Below are positions 7,263-17,156 of a DNA stretch of 56,123 bases, in pieces. This DNA comes from an uncultured Bacteroidota bacterium (lineage in GTDB: Bacteria > Bacteroidota > Bacteroidia > Bacteroidales > Bacteroidaceae): positions 1 to 56,123 of the forward strand of contig CAMVLL010000005.1 of the NCBI GenBank assembly GCA_947168315.1, written 5' to 3'. The position numbers and the translations under genes are program-made. A model generated the notes under the pieces. That model was given only the letters and a program-made list of their open reading frames with translations. It was not told where the DNA came from and did no database searches. Each line of letters starts with the position of its first letter. Position 1 is the stretch's first letter.

Positions 7263-9908
7263 TTAAAACTCTTGGCCTAAAATAAAGTGGAATTGACTGC
7301 CACTATATTGTCTAGAACCATTGATCTTATCAAATCCGTATGCCCAGTCAATACCCATCATACCAATCATTGGCAAGAAGATACGGACACCGGCACCGGC
7401 AGAACGTTTCATATTAAATGGATTGAACTTACTTACATCATGCCAAGCATTACCGCCTTCCACAAATCCCAGAACATAGATACTGGTCGAATTTTCCAAC
7501 ATCAACGGATATCGTATCTCTGCTCCTAAACGTGTATATGCATATCCCTCATCTCCGTATAGTGTCAAAGAGCCATTTTCATAACCACGTAAGGCGATAG
7601 TCTCTGATGCATAACTTGTACTATATCCACTCATACCATCACCACCGACATAGAAGGTCTCGAATGGGGACTTCACATATTTATTATAATGTCCTAACAA
7701 TCCGAATTCTACACGGGTCATGATAACAGGAGCCTTTGATCCATCTGTCAAAGCAGTGTATGTCCTGGATTTGAATTTCCACTTGTGGTATTCAATCCAG
7801 TTGAACACACTTGCCGCCTCATCATAATTATGCTTTCCATAAGTAGAATAATCCTTCTTACTGAACAATGAGTATGGAGGTGTTACTTGAACAGATGCTG
7901 TAAAATCTGATCCATGACGAGGATAAATAGGGTTATCAGTAGAGTTACGTGATAAGGTAAAACCTAAACTTAAGTTATTGCTCTTACCTGTTGACATATA
8001 ATCACCGTTGTTCAAACGGATATACAGATAATCCCAATCTTTTAAGATGAATCGCTGGAAAGAGAGTTCTGCCTGAAGAACGAAATAGTCGTCCGGCCAT
8101 CTCAATCGTTTTCCAAGTCCGACAGAAACACCATACATCTTCATGGACTTATCAGGGTCGTAGTAAGCTTCATAATTGTTGTAATATCCACTGTTGTACA
8201 TACCATAGTAGTTACCATAAAGCATGCTGTACATACTGTTTCGCATAGCAGTATTGTAATAGTTACTACTGATATCACTCTGTTTAGAGTAGAAAGCAGA
8301 TACCGAGAACGAGTTCGGTCGTTTACCACCGAACCAAGGGTCAAAGAACGAAATACTATATTGTTGATAATAACGGGCGTTGGTTTGGCCACTCAAGGTT
8401 AAGGTCTGTCCATCACCTTGTGGCAAAATACCGCGGTAGTTGTCGCTCTTATGGAATAGATTGCTCATTGAGAAGTTGGTGAACTTCAAACTCAACTTAC
8501 CAATGATACCTGTTTGTCCCCAACCTGCAGAGAACTCAACTTGGTCATTCGCTTTTGATTCTAGGTTCCAGTTAATATCAACGGTACCTGAAGTTGCATC
8601 TGGCTGAATGTCTGGGTTGATGTTTTCTGGGTTAAAGTGTCCCATCTGGGCGATTTCACGATAAGAACGTTCCAATGCTTCCTTACTGAACAAGTCACCT
8701 GGTTTCGTACGAAGCTCACGACGAACGACGTTCTCGTACAAACGGTCGTTACCGTTGATACGAACCTTGCTAATGCTTGCCTGTGGACCTTCGATAATAC
8801 GCATTTCCAAATCGATAGAGTCACCTACGATATTGACTTCGACAGGGTCGAGGTTGTAGAATACATATCCTCGATTATAATAATTGTTACCGATAGCATC
8901 ATCATCTTTAGTCAGACGGTCGTTCATCAATTTCTGGTTGTAAACATCTCCCTTCTTCATCTGAAGTTGCAGGGCAAGATTATCAGAAGGGTAAACAGTG
9001 TTACCTACCCAAGTAATATTACGGACATAGTATTTCTGTCCTTCCTCAACCTTCAAGTAAACATCCACGGTCCGTTCGTCGTATGGAGATATGCTGTCTT
9101 CCACAATCATAGCGTCACGATATCCAAGCTCGTTGTACTTGTCGATGATAAAGCCTTTATCCTTCTCGTAGTTGTCTTCGATAAACTTCTTAGTCTTGAA
9201 GAAATTGACCAGCTTATTCTTTTCATTGGTCTTCTTCATTACTCGTTTAATCTTACGATCACTAAGGATAGAGTTTCCTTCGATGATAATCTGGTGAACT
9301 TTTACTTTCTCTTTTTTGTCAATCATGACATCCACGTTCACCTGATCTTTATTATCTGGAAGATTCCTCTCAATAATATTAATCTGTGCATTCTTGAATC
9401 CTTTATCATCAAAATGTTTCTTGATGAGAATCTTAGCACGGCTAATCAGGTTAGGTGTGATTTGGCTACCTTTTACTAATCCTAGTTTTGCTTCCAAATC
9501 TTCCCGTTCGCTCTTTTTAACACCATGGTAGTTGATGTTGGCAATACGAGGACGTTGTGACAGAGCTATATGTAACCAAATTTGACTCCCGTAGGCCTTT
9601 TCTGCAGTGATTTGCACATCAGAGAACAAACCATGTTTCCAATATCGTTTGATGGCGCTAGTAATTTCATCGCCTGGAACGGAAATGACTTGTCCGACAG
9701 AGAGGCCGGAAAGTCCTATCAATACATAATCTTCATAGTTCTCAATACCTTTTACGCTGATACCTGCAATAGTATACTTCTTCGGGGTACTGGAATATAG
9801 AATGGATGGATTATATATGGTATCCGTCTCTACTTGTGCCTTTCCTTTGATAGGGATATTTGACAAGCAAATCAGTGACAATATGAAAAGGATGAATCTA
9901 TATCGCAT
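7263..9908 (-). CDS. bamA: Outer membrane protein assembly factor BamA
   Basis: An 881-residue Omp85 protein, the core of the BAM machine that folds and inserts beta-barrel proteins in the outer membrane. After a signal peptide (residues 1-25, ending KAQ) come about five POTRA domains to roughly residue 460. Recognisable POTRA strands include ISVKGIENYEDY, IIEGNSILSDRKIKRV, NITWVGNTVYPSDN and VRINGNDRLYENVVRREL. The C-terminal half is the 16-stranded barrel with the usual tyrosine- and glycine-rich strands, and the chain ends in phenylalanine (FHFILGQEF), the barrel-terminal signature. A Tyr/Asn-rich insert near residues 545-590 (repeated YYN/YNN) is longer than in proteobacterial BamA. It lies between uppS and the ompH pair. 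Confidence 0.95.
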   Translation of the reverse strand: MRYRFILFILSLICLSNIPIKGKAQVETDTIYNPSILYSSTPKKYTIAGISVKGIENYEDYVLIGLSGLSVGQVISVPGDEITSAIKRYWKHGLFSDVQITAEKAYGSQIWLHIALSQRPRIANINYHGVKKSEREDLEAKLGLVKGSQITPNLISRAKILIKKHFDDKGFKNAQINIIERNLPDNKDQVNVDVMIDKKEKVKVHQIIIEGNSILSDRKIKRVMKKTNEKNKLVNFFKTKKFIEDNYEKDKGFIIDKYNELGYRDAMIVEDSISPYDERTVDVYLKVEEGQKYYVRNITWVGNTVYPSDNLALQLQMKKGDVYNQKLMNDRLTKDDDAIGNNYYNRGYVFYNLDPVEVNIVGDSIDLEMRIIEGPQASISKVRINGNDRLYENVVRRELRTKPGDLFSKEALERSYREIAQMGHFNPENINPDIQPDATSGTVDINWNLESKANDQVEFSAGWGQTGIIGKLSLKFTNFSMSNLFHKSDNYRGILPQGDGQTLTLSGQTNARYYQQYSISFFDPWFGGKRPNSFSVSAFYSKQSDISSNYYNTAMRNSMYSMLYGNYYGMYNSGYYNNYEAYYDPDKSMKMYGVSVGLGKRLRWPDDYFVLQAELSFQRFILKDWDYLYIRLNNGDYMSTGKSNNLSLGFTLSRNSTDNPIYPRHGSDFTASVQVTPPYSLFSKKDYSTYGKHNYDEAASVFNWIEYHKWKFKSRTYTALTDGSKAPVIMTRVEFGLLGHYNKYVKSPFETFYVGGDGMSGYSTSYASETIALRGYENGSLTLYGDEGYAYTRLGAEIRYPLMLENSTSIYVLGFVEGGNAWHDVSKFNPFNMKRSAGAGVRIFLPMIGMMGIDWAYGFDKINGSRQYSGSQFHFILGQEF

Positions 9909-9925
9909 TTCTAGTATATTTATCT

Positions 9926-10657
9926 TTATATTTGTTCACTTGTTTTGCCATATCGGCGTTCTCTCTGTTGATAATCGTATATGGCTTTACAAAATTCTTC
10001 TTCTCCAAAATCAGGCCAATAAGTGTCGCAGAAGTAGAGCTCTGTATAGGCACATTGCCATAAAAGGTAGTTGCTCAACCGTAATTCTCCTCCTGTACGA
10101 ATCAATAGATCTGGGTCTGGCATAAAACTCGTGCATAGATGAGAAGCAATGGTTTCTTCTGTAATCTCCTCGGCTTTAATTTTTCCTTCTTCTACAGCGG
10201 TGGCAATGTCTTTCACACACTCTGTCAGTTCCCATTTCGATGAATAGCTAATGGCCAAGACCATACACATTCCCGTATTATTACGGGTGTGTTCCATACA
10301 TTGGTTGAGTCGTTCTTGCACATCTGTCGGCAATTTTTCGATATCACCAATGATACGGAAACTGATGTTGTTCTTCATGAAGGTCTCTTCTTCGAGAGAA
10401 TCCATCAACAAAGCCATTAATGCTTTGATCTCATCAGCAGGCCTGTTCCAGTTCTCCGTAGAAAATGTATATAGCGTTAGATATTTGACTCCTAAGCGTG
10501 CAGCCGAGGAGGCAATGGTATGAACCGTTTGAGCACCAGCTTGATGACCAAAACTGCGAACTTCACCTCGCTGTTTTGCCCAACGTCCGTTCCCGTCCAT
10601 AATGATGGCAACGTGGGATGGTATCCGATTCTTATCTAACTGCTCTTTATAGGACAT
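9926..10657 (-). CDS. uppS: Isoprenyl transferase (undecaprenyl diphosphate synthase)
   Basis: A 243-residue cis-prenyltransferase that condenses isopentenyl diphosphates with farnesyl diphosphate. The product is undecaprenyl diphosphate, the lipid carrier for peptidoglycan and surface glycans. The signature [14 protein letters not shown] holds the catalytic aspartate, and [10 protein letters not shown] followed by the aromatic WPDFGEEEF block is the conserved C-terminal substrate region. The size is normal. It starts 7 bases after the DUF6242 gene and stops 17 bases before bamA, so it is part of the leftward envelope operon. Confidence 0.95.
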   Translation of the reverse strand: MSYKEQLDKNRIPSHVAIIMDGNGRWAKQRGEVRSFGHQAGAQTVHTIASSAARLGVKYLTLYTFSTENWNRPADEIKALMALLMDSLEEETFMKNNISFRIIGDIEKLPTDVQERLNQCMEHTRNNTGMCMVLAISYSSKWELTECVKDIATAVEEGKIKAEEITEETIASHLCTSFMPDPDLLIRTGGELRLSNYLLWQCAYTELYFCDTYWPDFGEEEFCKAIYDYQQRERRYGKTSEQI

Positions 10658-10664
10658 TGTTTTT

Positions 10665-12044
10665 TTATTTCGCTAACTTATTGATTCTACCCCTCCATAC
10701 ATTGGAACTATTACTCCACATGATCCATAAATAGTTGTTTTCATCAACAGTGTATGAGAAGTTTCCATCAGCTTGATTATATAATGTTGCAAATTCACTA
10801 GGGAAAATGACATCTTCCTTCACAGCCTTCCAATGTATTCCTTGATCAGCCGACTCGTAGAAATATTGGAAAGCGGAAATGTTGGAATCATTAAGTACTC
10901 CATTTCCACCAAAAGCATATAATTGTTCACCGAAATGAACGATTGAAAGCATATCCAAGTTAGGGCATGCATAAGCAAACTTTGTTGGTCCATTATCACC
11001 CCAGGTCTTTTCGGTGCTCAAGCGTGACCAAGAAATGTTGTAAGGTTTGTTGTCGTTTTGTCCAACAACTATCATTCGTTCCAAATTCTCATTGCTAGGT
11101 AAAGAATAAGAGGTAAATGACAGGTCCTTCTGAGGGAAGTTGGAAGGAACTGTTCCTGTCTCTATCCAATTAACGCCATCTTCTGTTTCTACAAAGGTAG
11201 TTCCTTCTTTATTGATGGCAACCAAACGTTTGCCAGAGGCTACCTCATAGTTAGCAACCAACATGCTCAATGCTGGAACATTTTGTACTTCTTCCCACGA
11301 GTTACCATCTGTGGTTTGATATAGTTTACCATTGGCAACGATATACATTGTATCATTCCAAGACATGGCTGTACTATAATCTGCCTTCTCTGGTATATCC
11401 AGCGGAGTCAAATCTGCCCATTCACTACCATCCGAAGCAGAAGTGCTGGTAAATTCGACTTGATCCTCTTGTTCAGCAAAGACATAGATTCGTTCATTAA
11501 ATGTAACAGCTTTTTGGCGTGTTATCTTCGTCCCCATGAAATTAGTATTCATAGAGGTCCATGCCAAAGCTTCAGGATCTACTTGATGCACATTTATACG
11601 AATAGTATAGGGAAGTCCCACACTCATATCGAAGGCTACAACCTTAAATTCAATCGGTTGTGTAAAGTCCAAAGAATCGGTAGATGCCCAAACACTGTCT
11701 TTCCCTGCTTTAGTATAAAGAATATAATCAGTATCAGCAGTAATCTCTAAAGGTACTTTGCTAATATCAGTATGATAAGGCAATGAATCAACGTTTTCGA
11801 TAACGTGGTTAAGTTGGTCTATAGAAAATAGATATTTCGCACCAGCTATTGTATCAGTGATAATAGTATCCTTTCCATCGATATATTTTGTATAAGTGCT
11901 TACAAGATTTCCCATTGTAACAGCAGTAATGGATGTGTTGGAAGGGTATACAATTTCATCATTGTCATGTCCGTGCAGACATGATGTAAATGCTATAGCA
12001 GCAATCCATAGACTTAATATGATTGTAAAGAACTTAAATCTCAT
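10665..12044 (-). CDS. DUF6242 domain lipoprotein
   Basis: A 459-residue predicted lipoprotein. The signal sequence [18 protein letters not shown] ends in a lipobox cysteine at about residue 22. The N-terminal third contains a beta-sandwich-like DUF6242 region ([30 protein letters not shown]). The rest has repeated Trp/Gly-containing strands of beta-propeller or kelch type ([41 protein letters not shown]). Function is unknown. It is the first gene of the uppS-bamA-ompH operon, a position that suggests an envelope role, but that is inference. Two extra codons starting at a TTG (12050) are open; the ATG at 12044 is chosen. Confidence 0.82.
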   Translation of the reverse strand: MRFKFFTIILSLWIAAIAFTSCLHGHDNDEIVYPSNTSITAVTMGNLVSTYTKYIDGKDTIITDTIAGAKYLFSIDQLNHVIENVDSLPYHTDISKVPLEITADTDYILYTKAGKDSVWASTDSLDFTQPIEFKVVAFDMSVGLPYTIRINVHQVDPEALAWTSMNTNFMGTKITRQKAVTFNERIYVFAEQEDQVEFTSTSASDGSEWADLTPLDIPEKADYSTAMSWNDTMYIVANGKLYQTTDGNSWEEVQNVPALSMLVANYEVASGKRLVAINKEGTTFVETEDGVNWIETGTVPSNFPQKDLSFTSYSLPSNENLERMIVVGQNDNKPYNISWSRLSTEKTWGDNGPTKFAYACPNLDMLSIVHFGEQLYAFGGNGVLNDSNISAFQYFYESADQGIHWKAVKEDVIFPSEFATLYNQADGNFSYTVDENNYLWIMWSNSSNVWRGRINKLAK

Positions 12045-12072
12045 TTGCAAATGCGTCTTTTGTTACAATTTG

Positions 12073-12080
12073 CAAAAGTA
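12073..12080 (-). promoter_or_regulatory. Candidate -7 promoter element of the envelope operon
   Basis: Reads TACTTTTG on the minus strand, an exact TAnnTTTG match, 28 bases upstream of the DUF6242 ATG and therefore in front of DUF6242-uppS-bamA-ompH-ompH. A -33 TTTG at the expected distance is not evident. Confidence 0.55.
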
Positions 12081-12185
12081 AAAAGAATTTTTGCTATACC
12101 GAATTTTTAGGTGAAGTTTTACATTAATTATAGATAAATTCGTGCTTTTTATGCGACTTTAAGATGTTTAAAGTAAGAATTTAAC

Positions 12186-13238
12186 CTATTTAAGGAATTT
12201 ATAAGTCGGGTTGGAATAGTGTAAAAATAATCTCCCCATACAGTTTTCTTTCTCATAGGGACAAGAGATACTTGGTGCTGGTACACCTTCATTTAAAGCA
12301 ATTGTTCCCCGTTCCACATAGGCTTCATCCCATAATCCAGCATTAATCAAGGACTGCAACAGTATTTGACCACCCTCCACAAGAAGTGATTGTAATTGTT
12401 TTTCATATAAAACTTGCATGATTTGTGGAAGTATATCTTTGTTGAAATCCAGTTTTATAAATGTGGTATTCAAATATTTGGGGTTGTTGTCTTTTGCTGT
12501 AAAGACAATGGTAGGGGCCTCTCCATTGAAAATACGTAAATCGGATGGAAGGGTAAGGTCTTTATCAATGACCAGCCGAACCGGATTTTGTCCATACCAC
12601 TCCCTCGTTGACAGAGAAGGGTCATCAAGTAAAGCTGTTCTTCGACCGACAAGTATGGCCGTATGTTCAGCTCTCCTCTTATGGGCAACCATCTGAGTCA
12701 AATCGCTGGAAATCTTTACTGCTCGTCCTGATGTTCGAATAACATCAATGAATCCATCGGAGGATTCAGCCCATTTGAGTGTAATATAAGGACGTTTGTA
12801 AAGATGAAAAGTCATAAATCGTCGATTCAAATCTTGACATTCTTTTTCTAATACGCCCACTTTTACCTGGACACCTGCATCCCGGAGTTTTTGGATTCCT
12901 TTTCCAGCCACAAGTGCAAAAGGATCCATACAGCCAATGACAACTCGTGGTATGTTCTTTTCAATGATTAAATCAGCACAAGGAGGAGTCTTCCCGTAAT
13001 GGGAACATGGTTCCAGACTAACATAGATGGTAGCATCTTTTAAAAGACTTTGATCTTTAACAGATTGGATGGCATTAACTTCGGCATGAGCTTGACCACA
13101 GTGGACATGATATCCCTCACCAATGATGCGATCTTGATAAACGATTACTGCACCAACCATCGGATTGGGGGGAGTCGTACAACGTCCATTAGCAGCAAGC
13201 TGTAGACAACGAAACATATATTTTTCGTCTTTTGTCAT
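12186..13238 (-). CDS. ribD: Bifunctional riboflavin biosynthesis protein RibD (deaminase/reductase)
   Basis: A 350-residue two-domain enzyme for two early riboflavin steps. The N-terminal zinc deaminase (about residues 1-145) shows NPMVGAV, HAEVNAI with the zinc histidine and catalytic glutamate, and PCSHYGKTPPC with the two zinc cysteines. It converts 2,5-diamino-6-ribosylamino-4-pyrimidinone phosphate to the deaminated form. The C-terminal NADPH reductase (about residues 150-350) shows RPYITLKWAESSDG and VEGGQILLQSLI. The gene diverges from prmC with only 46 bases between the two start codons, so their promoters must overlap or be very close. Confidence 0.94.
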   Translation of the reverse strand: MTKDEKYMFRCLQLAANGRCTTPPNPMVGAVIVYQDRIIGEGYHVHCGQAHAEVNAIQSVKDQSLLKDATIYVSLEPCSHYGKTPPCADLIIEKNIPRVVIGCMDPFALVAGKGIQKLRDAGVQVKVGVLEKECQDLNRRFMTFHLYKRPYITLKWAESSDGFIDVIRTSGRAVKISSDLTQMVAHKRRAEHTAILVGRRTALLDDPSLSTREWYGQNPVRLVIDKDLTLPSDLRIFNGEAPTIVFTAKDNNPKYLNTTFIKLDFNKDILPQIMQVLYEKQLQSLLVEGGQILLQSLINAGLWDEAYVERGTIALNEGVPAPSISCPYEKENCMGRLFLHYSNPTYKFLK

Positions 13239-13258
13239 CTTTCTTCAGTTTATTTCCT

Positions 13259-13266
13259 TATTTTTG
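13259..13266 (+). promoter_or_regulatory. Candidate -7 promoter element for prmC-recX-comF
   Basis: Reads TATTTTTG, an exact TAnnTTTG match, 18 bases before the prmC ATG in the short divergent gap with ribD. A TTTG occurs at 13231-13234 but the 24-base spacing is longer than the usual 19-21. Confidence 0.55.
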
Positions 13267-13284
13267 CTTCGAAAAATAAAACGC

Positions 13285-14124
13285 ATGAATCCGCTAGTAA
13301 CTTACATCAAGCAGACCATCCTTGGCTTATATACCAAAGCTGAAGCATTTGCCATTGCTAAATGGCTGTTGACTTCGCATTTTCATTTTTCCATGATGGA
13401 ACTATACGGAGGCAAAGATAGAGTTTTTTCAGAAAAAGAAAAGCACGAATTGGATGATATTCTTCATCGATTGCTCCAGAAGGAACCCATTCAATATATT
13501 TTAGGCAAGGAAACATTCTGTGGAATGTCATTCGAAGTAAACTCTTCGGTGTTGATACCACGTCCAGAAACAGAAGAATTGGTTCGTTGGATTGTGGAAG
13601 ATTCTGCTGAAAGACAATCGTTGAGGATTTTGGATATAGGAACTGGGAGTGGTTGCATCGCTATAAGCTTGGCAAAAGAAATTAAAGGTTCATCGGTGAC
13701 GGGATGGGATATCTCAGAGAATGCATTAAAGACAGCTCAACACAATGCAGAGATGAATAATGCTAGTGTAAAATTTATCTTACAAGATGTTTTTAAACCG
13801 TTCCCAGAAACGGAAAAGTTTCATGTTATTGTAAGCAATCCTCCGTATATTCAACAAATTGAACGTTCAAAAATGGATGATCAAGTTTCTCTTTGGGAGC
13901 CGGGAATGGCTTTGTTTGTACCAGATGATGATCCTTTCATCTTTTATAAAAGGATTATGGATATTGGCAGACAGTTACTTCTTCCTGGTGGCAAGCTGTT
14001 CTTTGAAATTAATCAAAAATATGGAGAAGAGGTTTGTCAATTGTTGAGAAACGGAGATTTCTGTGAGGTCGAATTAAGAAAAGATATAAATGGCAATGAC
14101 CGAATGATAAAAGCTGAACTATGA
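13285..14124 (+). CDS. prmC: Peptide chain release factor N5-glutamine methyltransferase
   Basis: A 279-residue SAM-dependent methyltransferase that methylates the GGQ glutamine of release factors RF1 and RF2. A helical N-terminal domain (residues 1-80) precedes the Rossmann methyltransferase domain. Motif I is ILDIGTGSGCIAISLA, and the substrate-binding NPPY motif is in VSNPPYI. The frame stays open upstream to 13165, but that part overlaps ribD and the promoter; the ATG at 13285 gives the normal family length. It overlaps recX by four bases (ATGA), indicating translational coupling. Confidence 0.94.
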   Translation: MNPLVTYIKQTILGLYTKAEAFAIAKWLLTSHFHFSMMELYGGKDRVFSEKEKHELDDILHRLLQKEPIQYILGKETFCGMSFEVNSSVLIPRPETEELVRWIVEDSAERQSLRILDIGTGSGCIAISLAKEIKGSSVTGWDISENALKTAQHNAEMNNASVKFILQDVFKPFPETEKFHVIVSNPPYIQQIERSKMDDQVSLWEPGMALFVPDDDPFIFYKRIMDIGRQLLLPGGKLFFEINQKYGEEVCQLLRNGDFCEVELRKDINGNDRMIKAEL

Positions 14125-14612
14125 AAAAGGAGATTACAGAGGAAGTTGCAAGAAATAAAGCAGAAGTCTATTGTGCGACAGCCGAACGTTGTATATCAGA
14201 AGTAGAAGGAAAACTCTATCAATGGGGCGCATCAAAAGAATCGGTTGAAAAAATAATATGTCATCTTCTAGATGAAGATTTTATCAATGAAAAACGATAT
14301 GCGACAGCTTTTGTAAGAGATAAATATCGATTTAATGCGTGGGGAAGAATGAAGATTACGTTATCCATGCGCCAGAAAGGTATTTCGGACAACTTGATAG
14401 ATGAGGCTTTGAAGGAAATAGATGAAAATGTATATCAACAAACACTAAAAACTTTACTTGACCAGAAAGGAAGATCAATAAAGGCGGGATCGGATTTTGA
14501 ACTTAAAGGCAAAATCATTCGGTTTGCTTTGAGCCGAGGATTCTTAATGAGTGAGATTCTCCCTTTTGTCCATTTGGAAGATAATGAAAAAGCATTGGAG
14601 AATATGGAATAG
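14121..14612 (+). CDS. recX: Regulatory protein RecX
   Basis: A 163-residue, highly charged, all-helical protein matching RecX, which binds RecA filaments and limits recombinase activity. Typical blocks are LYQWGASKESVEKII, LLDEDFINEKRYATAFV and RMKITLSMRQKGIS, corresponding to the tandem three-helix repeats of the family. It sits between prmC and comF, with a four-base overlap upstream and a 29-base overlap downstream. recA itself is not in the window. Confidence 0.88.
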   Translation: MKKEITEEVARNKAEVYCATAERCISEVEGKLYQWGASKESVEKIICHLLDEDFINEKRYATAFVRDKYRFNAWGRMKITLSMRQKGISDNLIDEALKEIDENVYQQTLKTLLDQKGRSIKAGSDFELKGKIIRFALSRGFLMSEILPFVHLEDNEKALENME

Positions 14613-15288
14613 TCTTTGGAACTTATTTTTCCCCTCTTGTTGTATCGTTTGTGGTAGACCTCTGTTGCAAACAGAAGAATTTCTGTGTCTTCATTGTTTA
14701 AGCCATTTATCGCGAACAGGCCTACATATGATTCCTGAGAACAAGATGGAAAGGAATTTCTGGGGGAAGATACCCATCGAAAAGGCCGCAGCATTTCTTC
14801 ATTATGCCAAAGGAGGGGATGTTAGGCAAGTATTGTATGAATTGAAATATTACGGCAACAAAGAGTTTGGAAAGATGTTGGGTATGTGTATGGCTCATGA
14901 AATCCAATCATCAGATTTCTTCTATGGTATAGATGGTATTATTCCTGTTCCGTTGCATCCTGAAAGGTTACGACAACGTGGTTATAATCAGAGCGAATGG
15001 CTTGCTAAGGGCATTTCGGAAGTAACAGGGATTCCTGTATTGAACAATGTTGTAGAGCGAATTCAATTTACCAAATCTCAAACTCATAAGTCACATCTCG
15101 ACAGATGGGAGAGCGTACAGGGACAGTTCAGATGTGTTGATAAGAAGGTGCTTTTAGGAAAACATATTTTATTGGTAGATGACGTGATGACCACTGGTGC
15201 AACTTTAGTAGCAGTTGCAGACTCAATGAAGGATATAGAAGGACTTCGTTTTAGTGTATTGACTCTTGCCTTGGCAGGACAAGATTAA
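14584..15288 (+). CDS. ComF family protein (phosphoribosyltransferase-like)
   Basis: A 234-residue ComF-type protein. The N-terminus carries a zinc-ribbon-like cysteine set (PSCCIVCG, then CLHC), followed by a phosphoribosyltransferase fold with IPVPLHPERLRQRGYNQSE and the PRPP-binding signature LLVDDVMTTGAT. In transformable bacteria ComF acts with the DNA-uptake and recombination apparatus; an enzymatic substrate is not established. The frame is open from 14551, but the ATG at 14584 is preferred because the upstream codons lie deep in recX. No clear terminator follows before the sigma-factor gene. Confidence 0.9.
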   Translation: MKKHWRIWNSLWNLFFPSCCIVCGRPLLQTEEFLCLHCLSHLSRTGLHMIPENKMERNFWGKIPIEKAAAFLHYAKGGDVRQVLYELKYYGNKEFGKMLGMCMAHEIQSSDFFYGIDGIIPVPLHPERLRQRGYNQSEWLAKGISEVTGIPVLNNVVERIQFTKSQTHKSHLDRWESVQGQFRCVDKKVLLGKHILLVDDVMTTGATLVAVADSMKDIEGLRFSVLTLALAGQD

Positions 15289-15314
15289 TCGCTCATTAAA
15301 AAATAAAAACAAAA

Positions 15315-15349
15315 TTTGAAGTTATTTAAAAATAAACATTGTACATTTG
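15315..15349 (+). promoter_or_regulatory. Candidate promoter of the ECF sigma-factor gene
   Basis: TTTG at 15315-15318 and TACATTTG (exact TAnnTTTG) at 15342-15349, separated by 23 bases, slightly more than the usual 19-21. The -7 element ends 28 bases before the ATG at 15378. Confidence 0.6.
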
Positions 15350-15377
15350 TCGCAATCAAAAACGAAACAGATTAAAC

Positions 15378-15995
15378 ATGAGACAAATGAATGATTCCTT
15401 TAAGACAAAAAATATTCAGCAGGTAACACCTTTGGTGGTGAGCCAGTTGAATCAAGGAAATGTGAAGGCATTCGATTTAATATATCATGCGTATTATGTG
15501 TACCTTTGTGCCATAGCGGTATATTACGTACATGACAAGAATGTGGCAGCTGAACTAGTTAACGACGTATTCGTGAATCTTTGGAATAAGAAAAGAGATG
15601 TAAGTTACCCTCTTTTACCTTATTTAAGAAAGTCTGTTCAAAATAGCAGCATTAGTTATATGCGGTCAATCCTTTACCGAGAGGACCGCCAGACTGTGAA
15701 TGATGAGCATGTCTGGGAGTATGTCGAAGAAAATATCCTTTCATCGACCGACCCGTTGCAGGCATTACTAAACAGTGAATTAAGTAATATTATCGCAGAA
15801 AAGGTAGAGAAACTACCATTACAGTGCAAACGAATTATGAAAGCCTGCCTATACGAAGGGAAAACCTATCAAGAAATAGCACAAGAACTAAACATCCAAG
15901 TCCCAACAGTCAGAGTACAATTAAAAAAGGCGCTAGATTCCTTACGTGAATACTTGGGAACACCTATTTGGGTAGTTTTAGCAATTTTCTTGTAA
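15378..15995 (+). CDS. FecI-like ECF RNA polymerase sigma factor
   Basis: A 205-residue group IV sigma factor. Region 2 is at about residues 20-90 (FDLIYHAYYVYL, AAELVNDVFVNLW). Region 4 is at about residues 135-190 (LPLQCKRIMKACLYEGKTYQEIAQEL, a helix-turn-helix). The chain ends in a short hydrophobic tail (IWVVLAIFL), common in Bacteroidetes FecI-type factors. It should direct RNA polymerase to the downstream susC/susD when the anti-sigma factor releases it. Thirteen more codons from 15339 are open, but they overlap the promoter element, so the ATG at 15378 is chosen. Confidence 0.92.
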   Translation: MRQMNDSFKTKNIQQVTPLVVSQLNQGNVKAFDLIYHAYYVYLCAIAVYYVHDKNVAAELVNDVFVNLWNKKRDVSYPLLPYLRKSVQNSSISYMRSILYREDRQTVNDEHVWEYVEENILSSTDPLQALLNSELSNIIAEKVEKLPLQCKRIMKACLYEGKTYQEIAQELNIQVPTVRVQLKKALDSLREYLGTPIWVVLAIFL

Positions 15996-16059
15996 TTTTT
16001 TTGATTTTCGGATAAACGTTTTTAGAAAAAATGCGTATAGGGTTGATGAACGATCTAAA

Positions 16060-17121
16060 ATGCATTTTATGGATTATTTGTTTGAAGATCATGGTGAGTT
16101 ATCGCTAAAGATTTGCGATTATTTAGGTGGCAAAAGTTCTGAGGCAGAAGCCAAGGAGCTTTTGTTCCACCTATCTCGTCATGAGGAATCTAAATTACTC
16201 TATCGGGAACTTTCAGCGTCTTGGGCTTTGGCTTCCGTACCCTATTTCCTTGAGATGGAGGACGAGAATTTAGAAGTGATAAAGCAACGTATAACTGAGG
16301 CTGAGCAAAAGGTAGAAAGCAGGAAGCGTTTTATCAAGAGGATGATGACAACAGCTGCTGTCTTTTTAGCCTTTGTGGCTTCTAATATGTGGTGGTATAT
16401 AAGTACGCAGACGTTGAAATCCGAAGATAAAAGGATGGAGCGTTCCTATCAAATGAGGGTGGATGAGGGTACGATGGCTTCGGTGGTACTTCCTGATGGT
16501 TCTGAGGTGACACTGAATGCCGGTTCCACCTTGAGTTACAAAAAGGACTTCGGCAAAAAACTACGATCAGTCAATCTGCAGGGCGAAGGCTATTTCAATG
16601 TAGCGCCAGATGCCCATTACCCCTTTTCAATTATCGCTGGAGGAATTAAAGTCAAGGTTATAGGAACAAAGTTTGATGTGTATGCGTATCAGGGTGAGGA
16701 TGTAATCGTATCCCTTATTGAAGGGACGGTGAACTTGACCAGCTCGAGGGGACAAGAGCTGGTCTTGCATCCTCGGGAACAGGCTCTATGCAGCTGGAAA
16801 ACAGGAGACGTTGTCAAACGAGAAGCGGATGTGGGCAGGAGTATCGATTGGATAAATGGAAATCTATTCTTCGATAATACTTCACTTGAGGAAGTCGTCC
16901 GTCGTTTGGAACACCGTTTCAATGTGAGGATATGTATTGATAGCAATCGGTTAAAAGAGTTACGTTTTACCGGGAACTTCAGTAATATCCAAACAGTTTC
17001 AGATATCCTGAGAGAACTGGATATAGAAAACCAGTTTGTATGGAGAGTAAAACAGGATCGGATTATTATTTCAGAAAGGAGTGTGAAAAAACAGAAAAGC
17101 AAAACAAACTATAGTAATTAA
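16060..17121 (+). CDS. FecR-type anti-sigma factor
   Basis: A 353-residue inner-membrane anti-sigma protein. A cytoplasmic N-terminal domain (about residues 1-85) that would bind the sigma factor is followed by one transmembrane helix (MMTTAAVFLAFVASNMWWYI, residues about 92-112). The periplasmic FecR domain comes next (VDEGTMASVVLPDGSEVTLN, ending near residue 230). A C-terminal DUF4974-like region follows (NLFFDNTSLEEVVRRLEHRF) that resembles the STN fold. It receives the signal from the STN domain of the partner SusC. It lies 64 bases after the sigma factor and 35 bases before susC. Confidence 0.92.
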   Translation: MHFMDYLFEDHGELSLKICDYLGGKSSEAEAKELLFHLSRHEESKLLYRELSASWALASVPYFLEMEDENLEVIKQRITEAEQKVESRKRFIKRMMTTAAVFLAFVASNMWWYISTQTLKSEDKRMERSYQMRVDEGTMASVVLPDGSEVTLNAGSTLSYKKDFGKKLRSVNLQGEGYFNVAPDAHYPFSIIAGGIKVKVIGTKFDVYAYQGEDVIVSLIEGTVNLTSSRGQELVLHPREQALCSWKTGDVVKREADVGRSIDWINGNLFFDNTSLEEVVRRLEHRFNVRICIDSNRLKELRFTGNFSNIQTVSDILRELDIENQFVWRVKQDRIIISERSVKKQKSKTNYSN

Positions 17122-17156
17122 ACGTATTGGTATTAATAAACCCTTAAATTGTACTT

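Noticed and set aside
8637-9479. A 280-codon open frame on the + strand opposite bamA
   Set aside because: It lies wholly antisense to the well-supported bamA POTRA region, its translation is hydrophobic and valine/isoleucine-rich without domain logic, and it has no start context. It is a shadow of the bamA codons.
13165-13284. N-terminal extension of prmC
   Set aside because: The upstream frame overlaps ribD on the other strand and the TAnnTTTG promoter element; the ATG at 13285 gives the normal protein length.
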